In this document: one piece after another, positions 43,456 to 51,398 of the stretch
Layout: each line of letters opens with the position of its first letter
How positions within the stretch are numbered: the stretch's first letter is position 1
From: Nibrella saemangeumensis
GTDB lineage: Bacteria > Bacteroidota > Bacteroidia > Cytophagales > Spirosomataceae
Length of the DNA: 64,000 bases
Direction: 5' to 3'
Assembly (NCBI RefSeq): GCF_039541915.1
Contig: NZ_BAABHD010000002.1
Span: 1 to 64,000, forward strand
Position numbers and translations under genes: made by a program
The notes under the pieces: model-generated
Told to the model about the DNA's origin: nothing
The model's database searches: none
The model's input: the letters and a program-made list of their open reading frames with translations, nothing else

Positions 43456-44497
43456 GGTTTTGCTGGTCTGCCTGCTGCCCATGCAGTTAATGGCCGCTCA
43501 GACAGGCCTCATCGAGAAACGAAAAACGATTATCAAAATTTACGATGTCAATTCCAAAGACAACCTGGTGGTCGATAATCAGTTTGGTCAGGTAAAGGTT
43601 GGCTTATGGGATAAGAATGAGATCCGGGTGCAAATCACTATTACGGCGAACTCAAGCGCAGAGTCTATGATTCAGCGGTACCTGGATGCCGTTGAGATTG
43701 AAGAAAAGCGTTCCGGCGACCAGATTTCACTCCGTACGATTATTAACAAAGGGTCGGCTACTACCTGGCGTATGGGTACCTGGCGGAATAAAGACGGGCA
43801 GGAAGAAAGTAACTCCGTTCGGATTGACTACGACATTACGATGCCAAAATCCAATGCGCTCAACGTAAAGAACCGGTTTGGCAACACCGATATTCAGGCA
43901 TTCCGGGCCCCGCTGACGGTTCACCAACGGTACGGTAATTTTTACGCCACCGACCTTTCAGGCCAGCAGAACGACATTAACGTAGCGTACGGCAAGGCCG
44001 ATATTCGCAAGCTGGAGAACGGTAAACTCGTAATTGCCTATTCCAGTCTCGACCTCGACCAGGCTAATGTGGTGTGGCTGAGTAACAAGTTCGGCAAACT
44101 GAAAATTGGCGAAGTGGGCCGCATTGAAGGAAACATCGACTACTCCGGCGCTAAAATCGGCACGGTAAAGCAGTCCTGTAACATCAATCTCGACTTCTCA
44201 GGCGGATTCAAGATCGAGCAGTTACCCAAAACGGTTGATGATGTCAAGATTAACGCTAACTATTCATCTGTTGTCTTACCCGCTTCTGATAATGTCAATT
44301 ATGATTTCGACGTAACGGTTACCCATGGTGGCTTCCGCTACGCCAATGACACAAAAATCAAGTTCAAGACACAACCAAACGAGGACGAGAGCCGCCGGGG
44401 CCCCGTTTCCACCCGACAGTATTCCGGTCAGATCGGGCGAGGTACCGGAGCCAGAGTGATTGTCGTTTCTAAATTCGGTGACGTAAGTCTGCGGTAA
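43439..44497 (+). CDS. exported DUF4097-like beta-helix protein
   Basis: A 352-aa protein with a signal peptide (1-20, ending LMAAQ). The mature chain is a series of short strands with repeated phrases such as NLVVDNQFGQVKVGLWDKNEI, NALNVKNRFGNTDIQAF, HQRYGNFYATDLSG, WLSNKFGKLKIGEVG and INLDFSGGFKIEQL, typical of DUF4097/adhesin-like beta-solenoids. The start at 43439 lies inside the anti-sigma gene (17-nt overlap), so translation is coupled. It may be the stress signal input or an output of the ECF system. Confidence 0.82.
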   Translation: MKTLCKVLLVCLLPMQLMAAQTGLIEKRKTIIKIYDVNSKDNLVVDNQFGQVKVGLWDKNEIRVQITITANSSAESMIQRYLDAVEIEEKRSGDQISLRTIINKGSATTWRMGTWRNKDGQEESNSVRIDYDITMPKSNALNVKNRFGNTDIQAFRAPLTVHQRYGNFYATDLSGQQNDINVAYGKADIRKLENGKLVIAYSSLDLDQANVVWLSNKFGKLKIGEVGRIEGNIDYSGAKIGTVKQSCNINLDFSGGFKIEQLPKTVDDVKINANYSSVVLPASDNVNYDFDVTVTHGGFRYANDTKIKFKTQPNEDESRRGPVSTRQYSGQIGRGTGARVIVVSKFGDVSLR

Positions 44498-44501
44498 TGT
44501 C

Positions 44502-44525
44502 AGGACCAGCAAGAATGCTGGTCCT
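44502..44525. terminator. hairpin after the ECF operon
   Basis: AGGACCAGCA / TGCTGGTCCT with a 4-nt loop, between the convergent DUF4097 and cupin genes. There is no clear T run, so termination strength is uncertain. Confidence 0.55.
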
Positions 44526-44547
44526 ACGTCTTGGTACCCCTTAGAAC

Positions 44548-45060
44548 CTATGCCGTAAGTATCTCTATAATTGCATGGTGCTGCGGAAACTGACTCAGTA
44601 ACACATCGCGCTGCGCTAGCTCAAAATCGGCAAAATCAAAACCGGGCGCTACTGTGCAACCTACCAGCGCATACTCAGTACCGGTGGCCGGTTTAGCACC
44701 GAACCAGCAGCCGGCCGGTACTACCGCCTGAAACACCTCACCCTGATCCGGATTATAGCCTAACCGGATTACCGAAAGCTCACCTGCCGGATTAATTACG
44801 AACACCTCTAGTGGCCCTCCGGTATAAAAGTGCCAGATCTCATCAGCCTGTATGCGGTGCAATGTTGAATAGTGGCGGCTTTCCAACAGAAAATAAATAG
44901 CTGTACCGAAGTTGCGGTCACCAGTAAAGCGTCCAGGTAAAGCATGCTGCGAAATGGTTTCGGCGGAGCGGTAGGTTTCGGCAAAATAGCCTCCTTCCGG
45001 ATGCGGCAGCATCCCCAATCTGGCCACCCAGTCGGCTGCGGTATGATGCTGTGTTGACAC
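44548..45060 (-). CDS. cupin domain protein (DUF985)
   Basis: A 170-aa cytoplasmic single-domain cupin of the DUF985 family, which begins LGMLPHPEGGYFAETYRS. Cupin strands include FLLESRHYSTLHRIQADEIWHFYTGG, with His residues positioned as metal ligands, and VPAGCWFGA. No reaction is established for the family. The start is GTG at 45060; an in-frame stop directly upstream rules out a longer form. It lies 36 bp after the histidine kinase in the same direction and may be the last gene of that operon. Confidence 0.85.
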   Translation of the reverse strand: MSTQHHTAADWVARLGMLPHPEGGYFAETYRSAETISQHALPGRFTGDRNFGTAIYFLLESRHYSTLHRIQADEIWHFYTGGPLEVFVINPAGELSVIRLGYNPDQGEVFQAVVPAGCWFGAKPATGTEYALVGCTVAPGFDFADFELAQRDVLLSQFPQHHAIIEILTA

Positions 45061-45096
45061 TTAGATAGCTATAATAGTGGTGTTGCCTGCCTGTTC

Positions 45097-46686
45097 TCAA
45101 GCGTTGAGCGGTAGCATAATATTAAACTCCGTATACTCTCCTTCCTGAGTATCGACGGTTATATTCCCTCTGTGCATTTTGATAATGTCCTGGCTCAGAA
45201 AAAGTCCCAGACCAGTACCTTTAGCCGTGGGCTTGGTCGTAAAGAATGGTGAGAACAGTTGTTTAACTTCGGTTTCGGAAATGCCTTTGCCGTTGTCTTT
45301 CACCCGCACTTCCAGTCCCTCACTGGAAAACCTGGTTTTAATGAATAGCTCAGGGGTGTAGGCGTTAACCCGCAGCGACTTTTCGTAAATGGAGTAGACC
45401 GCATTATTCACCAGGTTCATAATCACTGACCTAATCTCATAAGGAAGTACACTGACCTGCTGATCGGTATTATCAAAATCCGTTATCACTTTTATGGTTA
45501 GGCCTTTGTATTCGGCCCGTGCTTCTTGCAGCGCCATATTCAGACTGTTTTCGATCAGGGCATTTATATCCGTTGGAATAAACTCGCTGGAACGTTCTTT
45601 CAGGAGCTTTTCCATCCCTTTCACAATCCGGGAGGCACTGCCGCCATGTTCGCCTACTTTAGTTAAATTGGCTTCGATAAGCTGGAGCAGGTCGGTTACA
45701 TCGGCATAGGTATCCTCCGTAAAATGATCCTTTTCCTGCTCTAAAACATCCTTCACTTCTCTCAGCAGATCGACGGCTAGTTGGGAGAAATTATTAATGT
45801 AATTTAATGGGTTCAGCATGCGGTCGACAATACCTTTGGTAAGCTGGCCGATGGAGGCTAACTTCTCCTGACGAATTAACTGCTCCTGTGTTTCTTTCAG
45901 GTCGGCCAGCGTTTTCTGAAGGTCGACCAGCAGTTCTTCGGTCTTTTGCTTCTCAATAAGCAGTTCCTTGGTACGCTCATCTACCTCCCGCCGGGCTACG
46001 GCCAGGTCATCCACCATTTTGTTGAAAGCAGTCCCTAGTTCGGCAATCTCATCGTTGGTCCGCGTTTCGACGCGCTGGGTCAGGTCCCCTTCGCCAACTT
46101 TGTAAGCTGCATTACGGAGCGCCAATACCGGTACCGAAATATTCCTGGCCAGCCAAAGCCCGATGGCCCCTCCGATTCCCAATACCAGAGCACTGAAAAA
46201 CAGGGAAGCCAGCCGGATCTGCTTTTTAGCCTGCACAATTTCGTCGGTAGCAAACGCCAGCAGAATCTCGCCGTTCATGGCCGGTGTAGCAAAGGCAGAG
46301 CGCTTCACCACGGTGGAGTCATTCGAAACCGCACGTACATCAACAGCAGCCTTATCCGGGAAGCTCTTAAAAATGGTTCTATTCAGCTTGAAAGCAGCGT
46401 GATTGGCGTTCCAGACTGTATCTACCTGAAGCAGGCTGATATACCTTAGTTGCGGGTCATCCCGCACAAAGTCCATCGCCATCTGCACCCCTTCAAAGTT
46501 CTGCTCAGTCATGGCGATGCGGACCCCCAGCGCCACAGTATGCGCAAAATTCTGAACCTCCTTGTTGAAGTTGTTTAGCAGGTAACGTCCCTGCACCATC
46601 GGAACGTAAAACAAAATAAACGAGGTAAACAGCAGTACAACCGTCAGCACCGTTATCCAGATCTTGGTCTTTACCGTTGTACGCAT
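45097..46686 (-). CDS. membrane sensor kinase-like protein with an altered H-box
   Basis: A 529-aa protein. TM1 (about 9-30) and TM2 (about 159-181) enclose a periplasmic sensor of roughly 130 residues. A HAMP domain (about 180-235) and a coiled coil (about 236-276) lead to the dimerisation helix. There the family's phospho-acceptor block reads LASIGQLTKGIVDRMLNPL, with Asp288-Arg289 where His-Glu is expected. The ATPase domain seems complete: N box VIMNLVNNAVYSIYEK, G1 VKDNGKGISE, G2 TKPTAKGTGLGLFLS. The gene follows a PstS-like protein and an outer-membrane barrel in one operon. No response regulator is adjacent. Confidence 0.9.
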   Translation of the reverse strand: MRTTVKTKIWITVLTVVLLFTSFILFYVPMVQGRYLLNNFNKEVQNFAHTVALGVRIAMTEQNFEGVQMAMDFVRDDPQLRYISLLQVDTVWNANHAAFKLNRTIFKSFPDKAAVDVRAVSNDSTVVKRSAFATPAMNGEILLAFATDEIVQAKKQIRLASLFFSALVLGIGGAIGLWLARNISVPVLALRNAAYKVGEGDLTQRVETRTNDEIAELGTAFNKMVDDLAVARREVDERTKELLIEKQKTEELLVDLQKTLADLKETQEQLIRQEKLASIGQLTKGIVDRMLNPLNYINNFSQLAVDLLREVKDVLEQEKDHFTEDTYADVTDLLQLIEANLTKVGEHGGSASRIVKGMEKLLKERSSEFIPTDINALIENSLNMALQEARAEYKGLTIKVITDFDNTDQQVSVLPYEIRSVIMNLVNNAVYSIYEKSLRVNAYTPELFIKTRFSSEGLEVRVKDNGKGISETEVKQLFSPFFTTKPTAKGTGLGLFLSQDIIKMHRGNITVDTQEGEYTEFNIMLPLNA

Positions 46687-46711
46687 AGGAAAAAACTAAA
46701 ACACCTGTCCG

Positions 46712-47224
46712 CTACAAAGACCGCTTCCCGTCGACCAGCACAGTTTTAGCCGCTCCGGAGAGTTGACTGAGTACCCCAATGGCGCCCTGTGTCTGAGCTA
46801 CAAACGATTCCAGTTCGCTTTCGGTATTGAAGAAGTTAGGCGCATCGGCCTTACCCTGAAACACCAGCGCCAGCCAGTATTTGTTAAGCTCGTGCGCTGT
46901 CATGTTAAAAATCTTTTTGCCGGTGTCCAGCCCCACGTTGGTATTGGTTTTCATCAGGGCAATGATCACTTTAGTGCCGTCGGCCCACCGCTGGCGCTCT
47001 CCCCGCAAAATCGCTCTTAACTGATTCTCTTTCAGTTCGGCCGGTACGCCCCTCGTGTGACCGATGACGGTAAGCCCGGCCTCCTGATAAAACAGGATAC
47101 GAATGCCTTCATCCGGACCATCTGCTGCCGCCAGGGTTTGCGCCTGAACTACTCCGCTTGTGTAACCACCCAGCAGCAGGATCAACCCGGCTATAGTCCC
47201 TATACGATTTATGAAGTGTTTCAT
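46712..47224 (-). CDS. PstS-like small periplasmic binding protein
   Basis: A 170-aa exported protein. The signal peptide (about 1-28) ends at VQAQ. The mature chain resembles one lobe of PstS-type phosphate-binding proteins: LKENQLRAILRGERQRWADGTKV, MTAHELNKYWLALVFQGKAD and a final QGAIGVLSQL. At about half the size of PstS it is too small for a normal two-lobe binding protein, so it may present a ligand to the adjacent sensor. It lies 25 bp upstream of the kinase and 9 bp downstream of the barrel gene. Confidence 0.82.
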   Translation of the reverse strand: MKHFINRIGTIAGLILLLGGYTSGVVQAQTLAAADGPDEGIRILFYQEAGLTVIGHTRGVPAELKENQLRAILRGERQRWADGTKVIIALMKTNTNVGLDTGKKIFNMTAHELNKYWLALVFQGKADAPNFFNTESELESFVAQTQGAIGVLSQLSGAAKTVLVDGKRSL

Positions 47225-47233
47225 CTCTATTGA

Positions 47234-48250
47234 TTAAAAACCGATGGCAAGCTGTGCTTTCAAGGCATCTGACGAACCCGAAACCTCCGAATTCCGGGTT
47301 TGATACTCCAGTTTTACAACAGTAAGGTAGCTGATTTCGTACCGCAATCCGGCCACAAATGACGTCGTGTTATCTTTAAAATAAAACACCTCGCCGGTGC
47401 TGTACCGAATATTATCAAACCGGATGTAAGGAATAAACTTTGGAGCCACCCGGACTCCAGCATAGACATACGAGGCCAGGGTATTCCGCCCCCCCGTTGA
47501 ATCAGACTGGTTATTGGCCGAAGTGCCTTCGGCTACCAGTTCAAACTTCTTCCCAAAATAAGACACTGAGCCTGTGAGCAGGTTCTGTGTTACCTGTTGC
47601 CGAATAGGACGGTCGTTCACGATCGCTCCCTGAGAGATAACATCATGGTAGTAAGAAGCCATCACTTTAAGCTCCTGCACCGGCTTAATATGCACAGAAG
47701 CCGTTACAGCCTTAAACCGGTCATTGTCGATTATGTCACCCGACCCTAATCCGTTGGTAACCATCAGATCATAGCCGAAGCGTAAAGAACCTAAATTCAT
47801 TCCCTGAAAACTGATACCCGTGCCCCGTAACGGTATAATACCCGCGTTAAACAGGAGCGGCCATTCAATAGTAGGGTAGAAAATCCGGCCGCGGTGGTAG
47901 ACATCGTTCCAGTAATTGACGGGCGGGTGGTGCCTGCCGACCAGAATATTATGGTTTCCGTAGTAGTTGTACTTAATGACCAGCCGCTCAACGGCTACGT
48001 TGAAGCCGGTCGGCGACTGGGGTGAAACCCGAAACGAAGTTTCTCCTAAAAACGAAAAGCGATCATTCAGCTCAGAGGTTATAAATAAGGTTTGCTCACC
48101 TAAGGTAAAACCCACCCGGTTGTTTTGGTAATAAGTGACAAAATCAAAAAAGCCCCTGAGTTGGGTACGCTGGGCCAGCGCAGGAAAGGCGGAGAAAAGC
48201 CACAGAAGCAGAAAAGCCGTACGTAAGCGCTTGTTTTGTACATGTCCCAT
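47234..48250 (-). CDS. outer-membrane beta-barrel protein (porin-like)
   Basis: A 338-aa exported protein with a signal peptide (about 1-25, ending FPALAQ). The mature chain starts RTQLRGFFDFVTYYQNN and consists of alternating aromatic strands, for example RLVIKYNYYGNHNILVGRHH, VMASYYHDVISQ and VVKLEYQTRN, closing with a C-terminal Phe (LAIGF), the usual BAM signal. A role as a porin is inferred. The start at 48250 is set by the signal peptide; the frame upstream of it has no coding character. It is the first gene of the barrel / PstS-like / kinase operon. Confidence 0.82.
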   Translation of the reverse strand: MGHVQNKRLRTAFLLLWLFSAFPALAQRTQLRGFFDFVTYYQNNRVGFTLGEQTLFITSELNDRFSFLGETSFRVSPQSPTGFNVAVERLVIKYNYYGNHNILVGRHHPPVNYWNDVYHRGRIFYPTIEWPLLFNAGIIPLRGTGISFQGMNLGSLRFGYDLMVTNGLGSGDIIDNDRFKAVTASVHIKPVQELKVMASYYHDVISQGAIVNDRPIRQQVTQNLLTGSVSYFGKKFELVAEGTSANNQSDSTGGRNTLASYVYAGVRVAPKFIPYIRFDNIRYSTGEVFYFKDNTTSFVAGLRYEISYLTVVKLEYQTRNSEVSGSSDALKAQLAIGF

Positions 48251-48322
48251 AGATGGTTGGGGTTTAGATAACCGGCAAAAAGCTAGTGCCCAGCTCCCGA
48301 AAGTACCCGTCTGCAAACAAAA

Positions 48323-48346
48323 TGGGCAGCTCTTATATGCTGCCCA
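48323..48346 (-). terminator. terminator after tpiA
   Basis: TGGGCAGC / GCTGCCCA with an 8-nt loop. On the minus strand it is followed by TTTTGTTTG. It separates tpiA from the porin operon. Confidence 0.75.
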
Positions 48347-48421
48347 AGTTATCAATTATCTCAAAGGTATCCAGCCGTAGCTGTCTAAAAATTTCGCATG
48401 GTCCTCTGTACTAACCAGCCA

Positions 48422-49186
48422 TTACTGTCTCGCTTTCACGATATTAGTAAACTCCCGCGATTTAAGCGAAGCTCCGCCGATAAGACCACCATCCACATCG
48501 GGGCAGGCAAACAGCTCCGGTGCGTTTTTTTCATTGCAGCTACCGCCGTACAGTATGGAGGTACTTTGGGCTGCTTCTTCGCCGTATTTTTCGGCAATAT
48601 GCCGGCGCAGCAGGTCGTGCATTTCCTGGGCCTGCCCTGTACTGGCTGTCAGGCCGGTGCCGATAGCCCATATAGGTTCGTAGGCAATGACGATGCGGGC
48701 AAACTGCTCCGGCGACAGATGAAACAGGCTTTCGGTAAGTTGCGTACGCACAAAAACCTGGTGAATCTCAGCTTCCCGCTGCTCCAGCGATTCACCACAG
48801 CAGAAGATGGGTGTGAGTCCGTTTGCCAGCGCCTGGTTTACTTTTTCGGCCAGTTGCGCGTTGGTTTCCCGAAAATATTGCCGCCGTTCGCTGTGGCCCA
48901 GAATCACGTACTGCACCCCAATTGATTGCAGCATGGGGGCTGATACTTCGCCGGTATAAGCACCGGAGGCCTTTTCGTGGCAGTTTTGCGCGCCCAGCGC
49001 TACACGGCCATCCCCGGACAGGTACTGCCGGACGGTAGTCAGATAAATGGCGGGCGGGCACAACACCACCTGAACATCGCCGGTGACCTCGTCTTTAACC
49101 ATATTGACCACCTCAGACACCAGGGCCGTGGCTTCGTCGAGGGTTTTGTTCATCTTCCAGTTGCCGGCTACAATTTTCTTCCGCAT
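48422..49186 (-). CDS. tpiA: triosephosphate isomerase
   Basis: A 254-aa glycolytic enzyme interconverting dihydroxyacetone phosphate and glyceraldehyde 3-phosphate. The active-site residues are Lys11 in AGNWKMN, the His in ILGHSERRQYF and the Glu in AYEPIWAIGTG. The phosphate loop ends in GGASLKSREF. ATG at 49186 (MRKKIVAGNWKMN) is the family start; an extension to 49234 is rejected. It is divergent from the aspartyl-protease gene. Confidence 0.97.
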   Translation of the reverse strand: MRKKIVAGNWKMNKTLDEATALVSEVVNMVKDEVTGDVQVVLCPPAIYLTTVRQYLSGDGRVALGAQNCHEKASGAYTGEVSAPMLQSIGVQYVILGHSERRQYFRETNAQLAEKVNQALANGLTPIFCCGESLEQREAEIHQVFVRTQLTESLFHLSPEQFARIVIAYEPIWAIGTGLTASTGQAQEMHDLLRRHIAEKYGEEAAQSTSILYGGSCNEKNAPELFACPDVDGGLIGGASLKSREFTNIVKARQ

Positions 49187-49217
49187 AGGTATGTAAGCTT
49201 TAGTAAAGAATTCTGTA

Positions 49218-49239
49218 TCAGTTTGTCTGAACAAACTGA
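49218..49239. promoter_or_regulatory. inverted repeat in the tpiA leader region
   Basis: TCAGTTTGT / ACAAACTGA with a 4-nt centre, 32 bp upstream of the tpiA ATG. It could be an operator or a leader hairpin. The remaining 190 bp up to the protease gene are AT-rich with no clear element. Confidence 0.45.
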
Positions 49240-49429
49240 CATACTTTTTACGTTTTAATAGTGCCGGCGAAATTAGCCAATTTTGCCGGATTGCCTTTTA
49301 CCCTGTTTCAGATTTGGTTGATTGGTTGGAAACCGGTTAATCAGAAGAGGGAAAATCCGGCTCTTTAGCCAGAAAAATTGTGTTTTATTGTAAAAAAGTT
49401 TTAAATTTCGAATGTAAATCTTTACTTCT

Positions 49430-50689
49430 ATGAAAACCCTGTGCTGGATAGTGAGCTTGTTGGGGGTGTGGCTTACGGCAGCAGGTAATGACCCCAAAGT
49501 ACCAGACAAAGACCGGTATGGCTTTTATCTGACCGGTAATCGTTCCTATGCCAGAATTCCCTTTCAGCTTCACTCTAATCTTATCCTGGTCCCTGTAAAA
49601 ATTAACAGTTCCGATACGCTTTATTTCATCCTCGATACGGGGGTTAGTGCCACCATCATCACAGACCCAGCCGCTTTACGCAACCAAAAGCTCAACTTTT
49701 CGCGTAAGGTGAAAATTACCGGTGCCGGTGAGGGTAATCAACTTACAGCTTCGGTTGCCATTGATAATCACATCAGTATGGGGAGTATGCATGCGGCTCA
49801 CCAAAACCTCGTGGTGCTGGATGAAGACGTCCTCAAACTCTCCGAATACGTTGGGGTGCCGGTACATGGCATATTTGGCTACGAAGTATTTGACAATTTT
49901 GTAGTGTCCATCGATTTTATGTCGAAGGAAATCATCCTGATGCAGCCCCGCAAATACAAATACCGTAAGTCGAAAGGCGACCGTTACCCAATCACTATTC
50001 AGGATACCAAGCCGTATCTGGACGTAATGGCGGTAGTAGACGGCGACAGGACCATGCCGCTGCGGGTAGTGCTGGATACCGGAGCCGGTCACGCGCTGCT
50101 GCTCGACCGCACCCGCGACCCCGAATCACTGCCGCTGCCGGAAAAAGTAATTCGGGCGCAGTTGGGCCGTGGCCTGAACGGGGTCATCAACGGCAGCATG
50201 GGACGCATTGAAAAGATAAGGCTGGGCCGGTATGAGCTAAAAAACATTCTGGCGTCCTTTCCCGACAGTATTTCGTTTGGAATGAAGCTGGTCAACGCGC
50301 CGGAACGGCAGGGGAACGTCGGCTGTGAGTTGCTGCGCCGGTTCCGCGTTACGTTCAATTACCAGGAGCGGTACATTGTGCTCAAGCCCGTAAAGCGCCT
50401 GCTGAAAGAATCGTTTGAACACGACATGAGCGGCCTGGAGCTGAAAGCTAAGGGTGAGCGGTTCCGCAACTACTACATTGATAAGATTATTGAAGGCTCA
50501 CCGGCAGATATGTCGGGGCTGCGCGAAGGCGATGAACTGATGTTTATCAATAACAATCCGGCCGGTGAATTAACCATCAGCGATATCTATAAGCTACTGC
50601 AGAAAGGGGAAGGCAAGGAGATCACCCTGCTGGTTCGTCGCAGCGGGCAAATCGTGGTCGCGCAGTTCGCGCTGAAACGGCTCATTTAA
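49430..50689 (+). CDS. exported aspartyl protease-like protein with two DTG motifs and a PDZ domain
   Basis: A 419-aa protein. A signal peptide lies at about 1-18. Two retropepsin-like lobes follow, each with its own catalytic motif: FILDTGVSATIIT (Asp69) and VVLDTGAGHALLL (Asp216). The C-terminal PDZ domain (about 335-419) carries IIEGSPADMSGLREGDELMFIN. Paired DTG lobes in one chain resemble a pepsin-like arrangement built from retroviral-type units. PDZ-linked aspartyl proteases occur in Bacteroidetes, with unknown substrates. Confidence 0.85.
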   Translation: MKTLCWIVSLLGVWLTAAGNDPKVPDKDRYGFYLTGNRSYARIPFQLHSNLILVPVKINSSDTLYFILDTGVSATIITDPAALRNQKLNFSRKVKITGAGEGNQLTASVAIDNHISMGSMHAAHQNLVVLDEDVLKLSEYVGVPVHGIFGYEVFDNFVVSIDFMSKEIILMQPRKYKYRKSKGDRYPITIQDTKPYLDVMAVVDGDRTMPLRVVLDTGAGHALLLDRTRDPESLPLPEKVIRAQLGRGLNGVINGSMGRIEKIRLGRYELKNILASFPDSISFGMKLVNAPERQGNVGCELLRRFRVTFNYQERYIVLKPVKRLLKESFEHDMSGLELKAKGERFRNYYIDKIIEGSPADMSGLREGDELMFINNNPAGELTISDIYKLLQKGEGKEITLLVRRSGQIVVAQFALKRLI

Positions 50690-50713
50690 GCAGACTGGTC
50701 CCTCAAAAACAAC

Positions 50714-50739
50714 AAAGCCTCTTCCGCGGAAGAGGCTTT
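50714..50739. terminator. palindromic terminator between the protease gene and rpmB
   Basis: A perfect 26-bp palindrome AAAGCCTCTTCCG / CGGAAGAGGCTTT without a spacer. It lies between the convergent genes and can serve both. Confidence 0.8.
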
Positions 50740-50802
50740 ATGGTACCATTAAATACCTTGTTAAAACACCAGGCCGGGACAATGTCGCGCAGCCGGTAGT
50801 TT

Positions 50803-51042
50803 TTAGATAGAAAGCGTACCTTTTTTGTGTGCGTCACGGAGGGTAGCTTCAAGACCTTTCTTATTGATGGTCTTAATTGCCGACGTTGCCACGCGCAGCG
50901 TAACCCACTCACCTTCTGACTCCAGGAAGAAACGCTTCCGCTGAAGGTTAGGATAGAATTTACGCTTTGTCTTATTGTTGGCGTGAGAAACGTTGTTTCC
51001 AACCCGCGTCCGCTTTCCCGTTATTTGACAAACTCTGGCCAT
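50803..51042 (-). CDS. rpmB: 50S ribosomal protein L28
   Basis: A 79-aa ribosomal protein with the L28 pattern MARVCQITGKRTRVGNNVSH, NNKTKRKFYPNLQRKRF and LRVATSAIKTINKKGLEATL. Length is normal. In many Bacteroidetes rpmG (L33) follows directly; here a terminator follows and no L33 frame is present. Its promoter is visible at 51071-51101. Confidence 0.96.
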   Translation of the reverse strand: MARVCQITGKRTRVGNNVSHANNKTKRKFYPNLQRKRFFLESEGEWVTLRVATSAIKTINKKGLEATLRDAHKKGTLSI

Positions 51043-51070
51043 GACCGTACTCGTTTTCCTTTTGAGGGTG

Positions 51071-51101
51071 CAAATTTGCGCAATTATTTGGTAACCTGCA
51101 A
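51071..51101 (-). promoter_or_regulatory. rpmB promoter
   Basis: On the minus strand TTGCAG (51096-51101), a 17-nt spacer and CAAATTTG (51071-51078). The spacing equals that of the rrn promoters; the -7 element has CA in place of TA. The start is near 51064. Confidence 0.5.
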
Positions 51102-51102
51102 A

Positions 51103-51273
51103 CTATCCTTCTCTTTTTTTGAAACCATACGGGCAATGGCGGCACCCGCTTTTGCAACAATACCCCCGTTTTAAATGGTAAGCCGCCGTAAAAACCAGAA
51201 AATTGTGTTCGTAATAATAATCCTCTTCGTCTAGTCCTGGCACTTTGGGTTTCTTTCGTGAGTGAGCTTTCAT
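51103..51273 (-). CDS. DUF5522 small cysteine-motif protein
   Basis: A 56-aa protein matching the short DUF5522 family: DEEDYYYEHNFLVFTAAYHL followed by RGYCCKSGCRHCPYGF. Cys39, Cys40, Cys44 and Cys47 form a likely metal- or cluster-binding knot. The function is unknown. The start at 51273 is preferred over a longer frame to 51345, which has no family match. It lies upstream of rpmB in the same direction, divergent from rocD. Confidence 0.82.
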   Translation of the reverse strand: MKAHSRKKPKVPGLDEEDYYYEHNFLVFTAAYHLKRGYCCKSGCRHCPYGFKKREG

Positions 51274-51398
51274 GTTAGTTGGCAGTCTCTGGCAAAATTG
51301 GTAGTTTTGGTGGGTAACCTGCTGTTCATACAAATGGTTATACATAATTAAGGCGTTAAAGTGCAGGTCCTTAACCGCCAGAAAACTAAGCAGATAGC

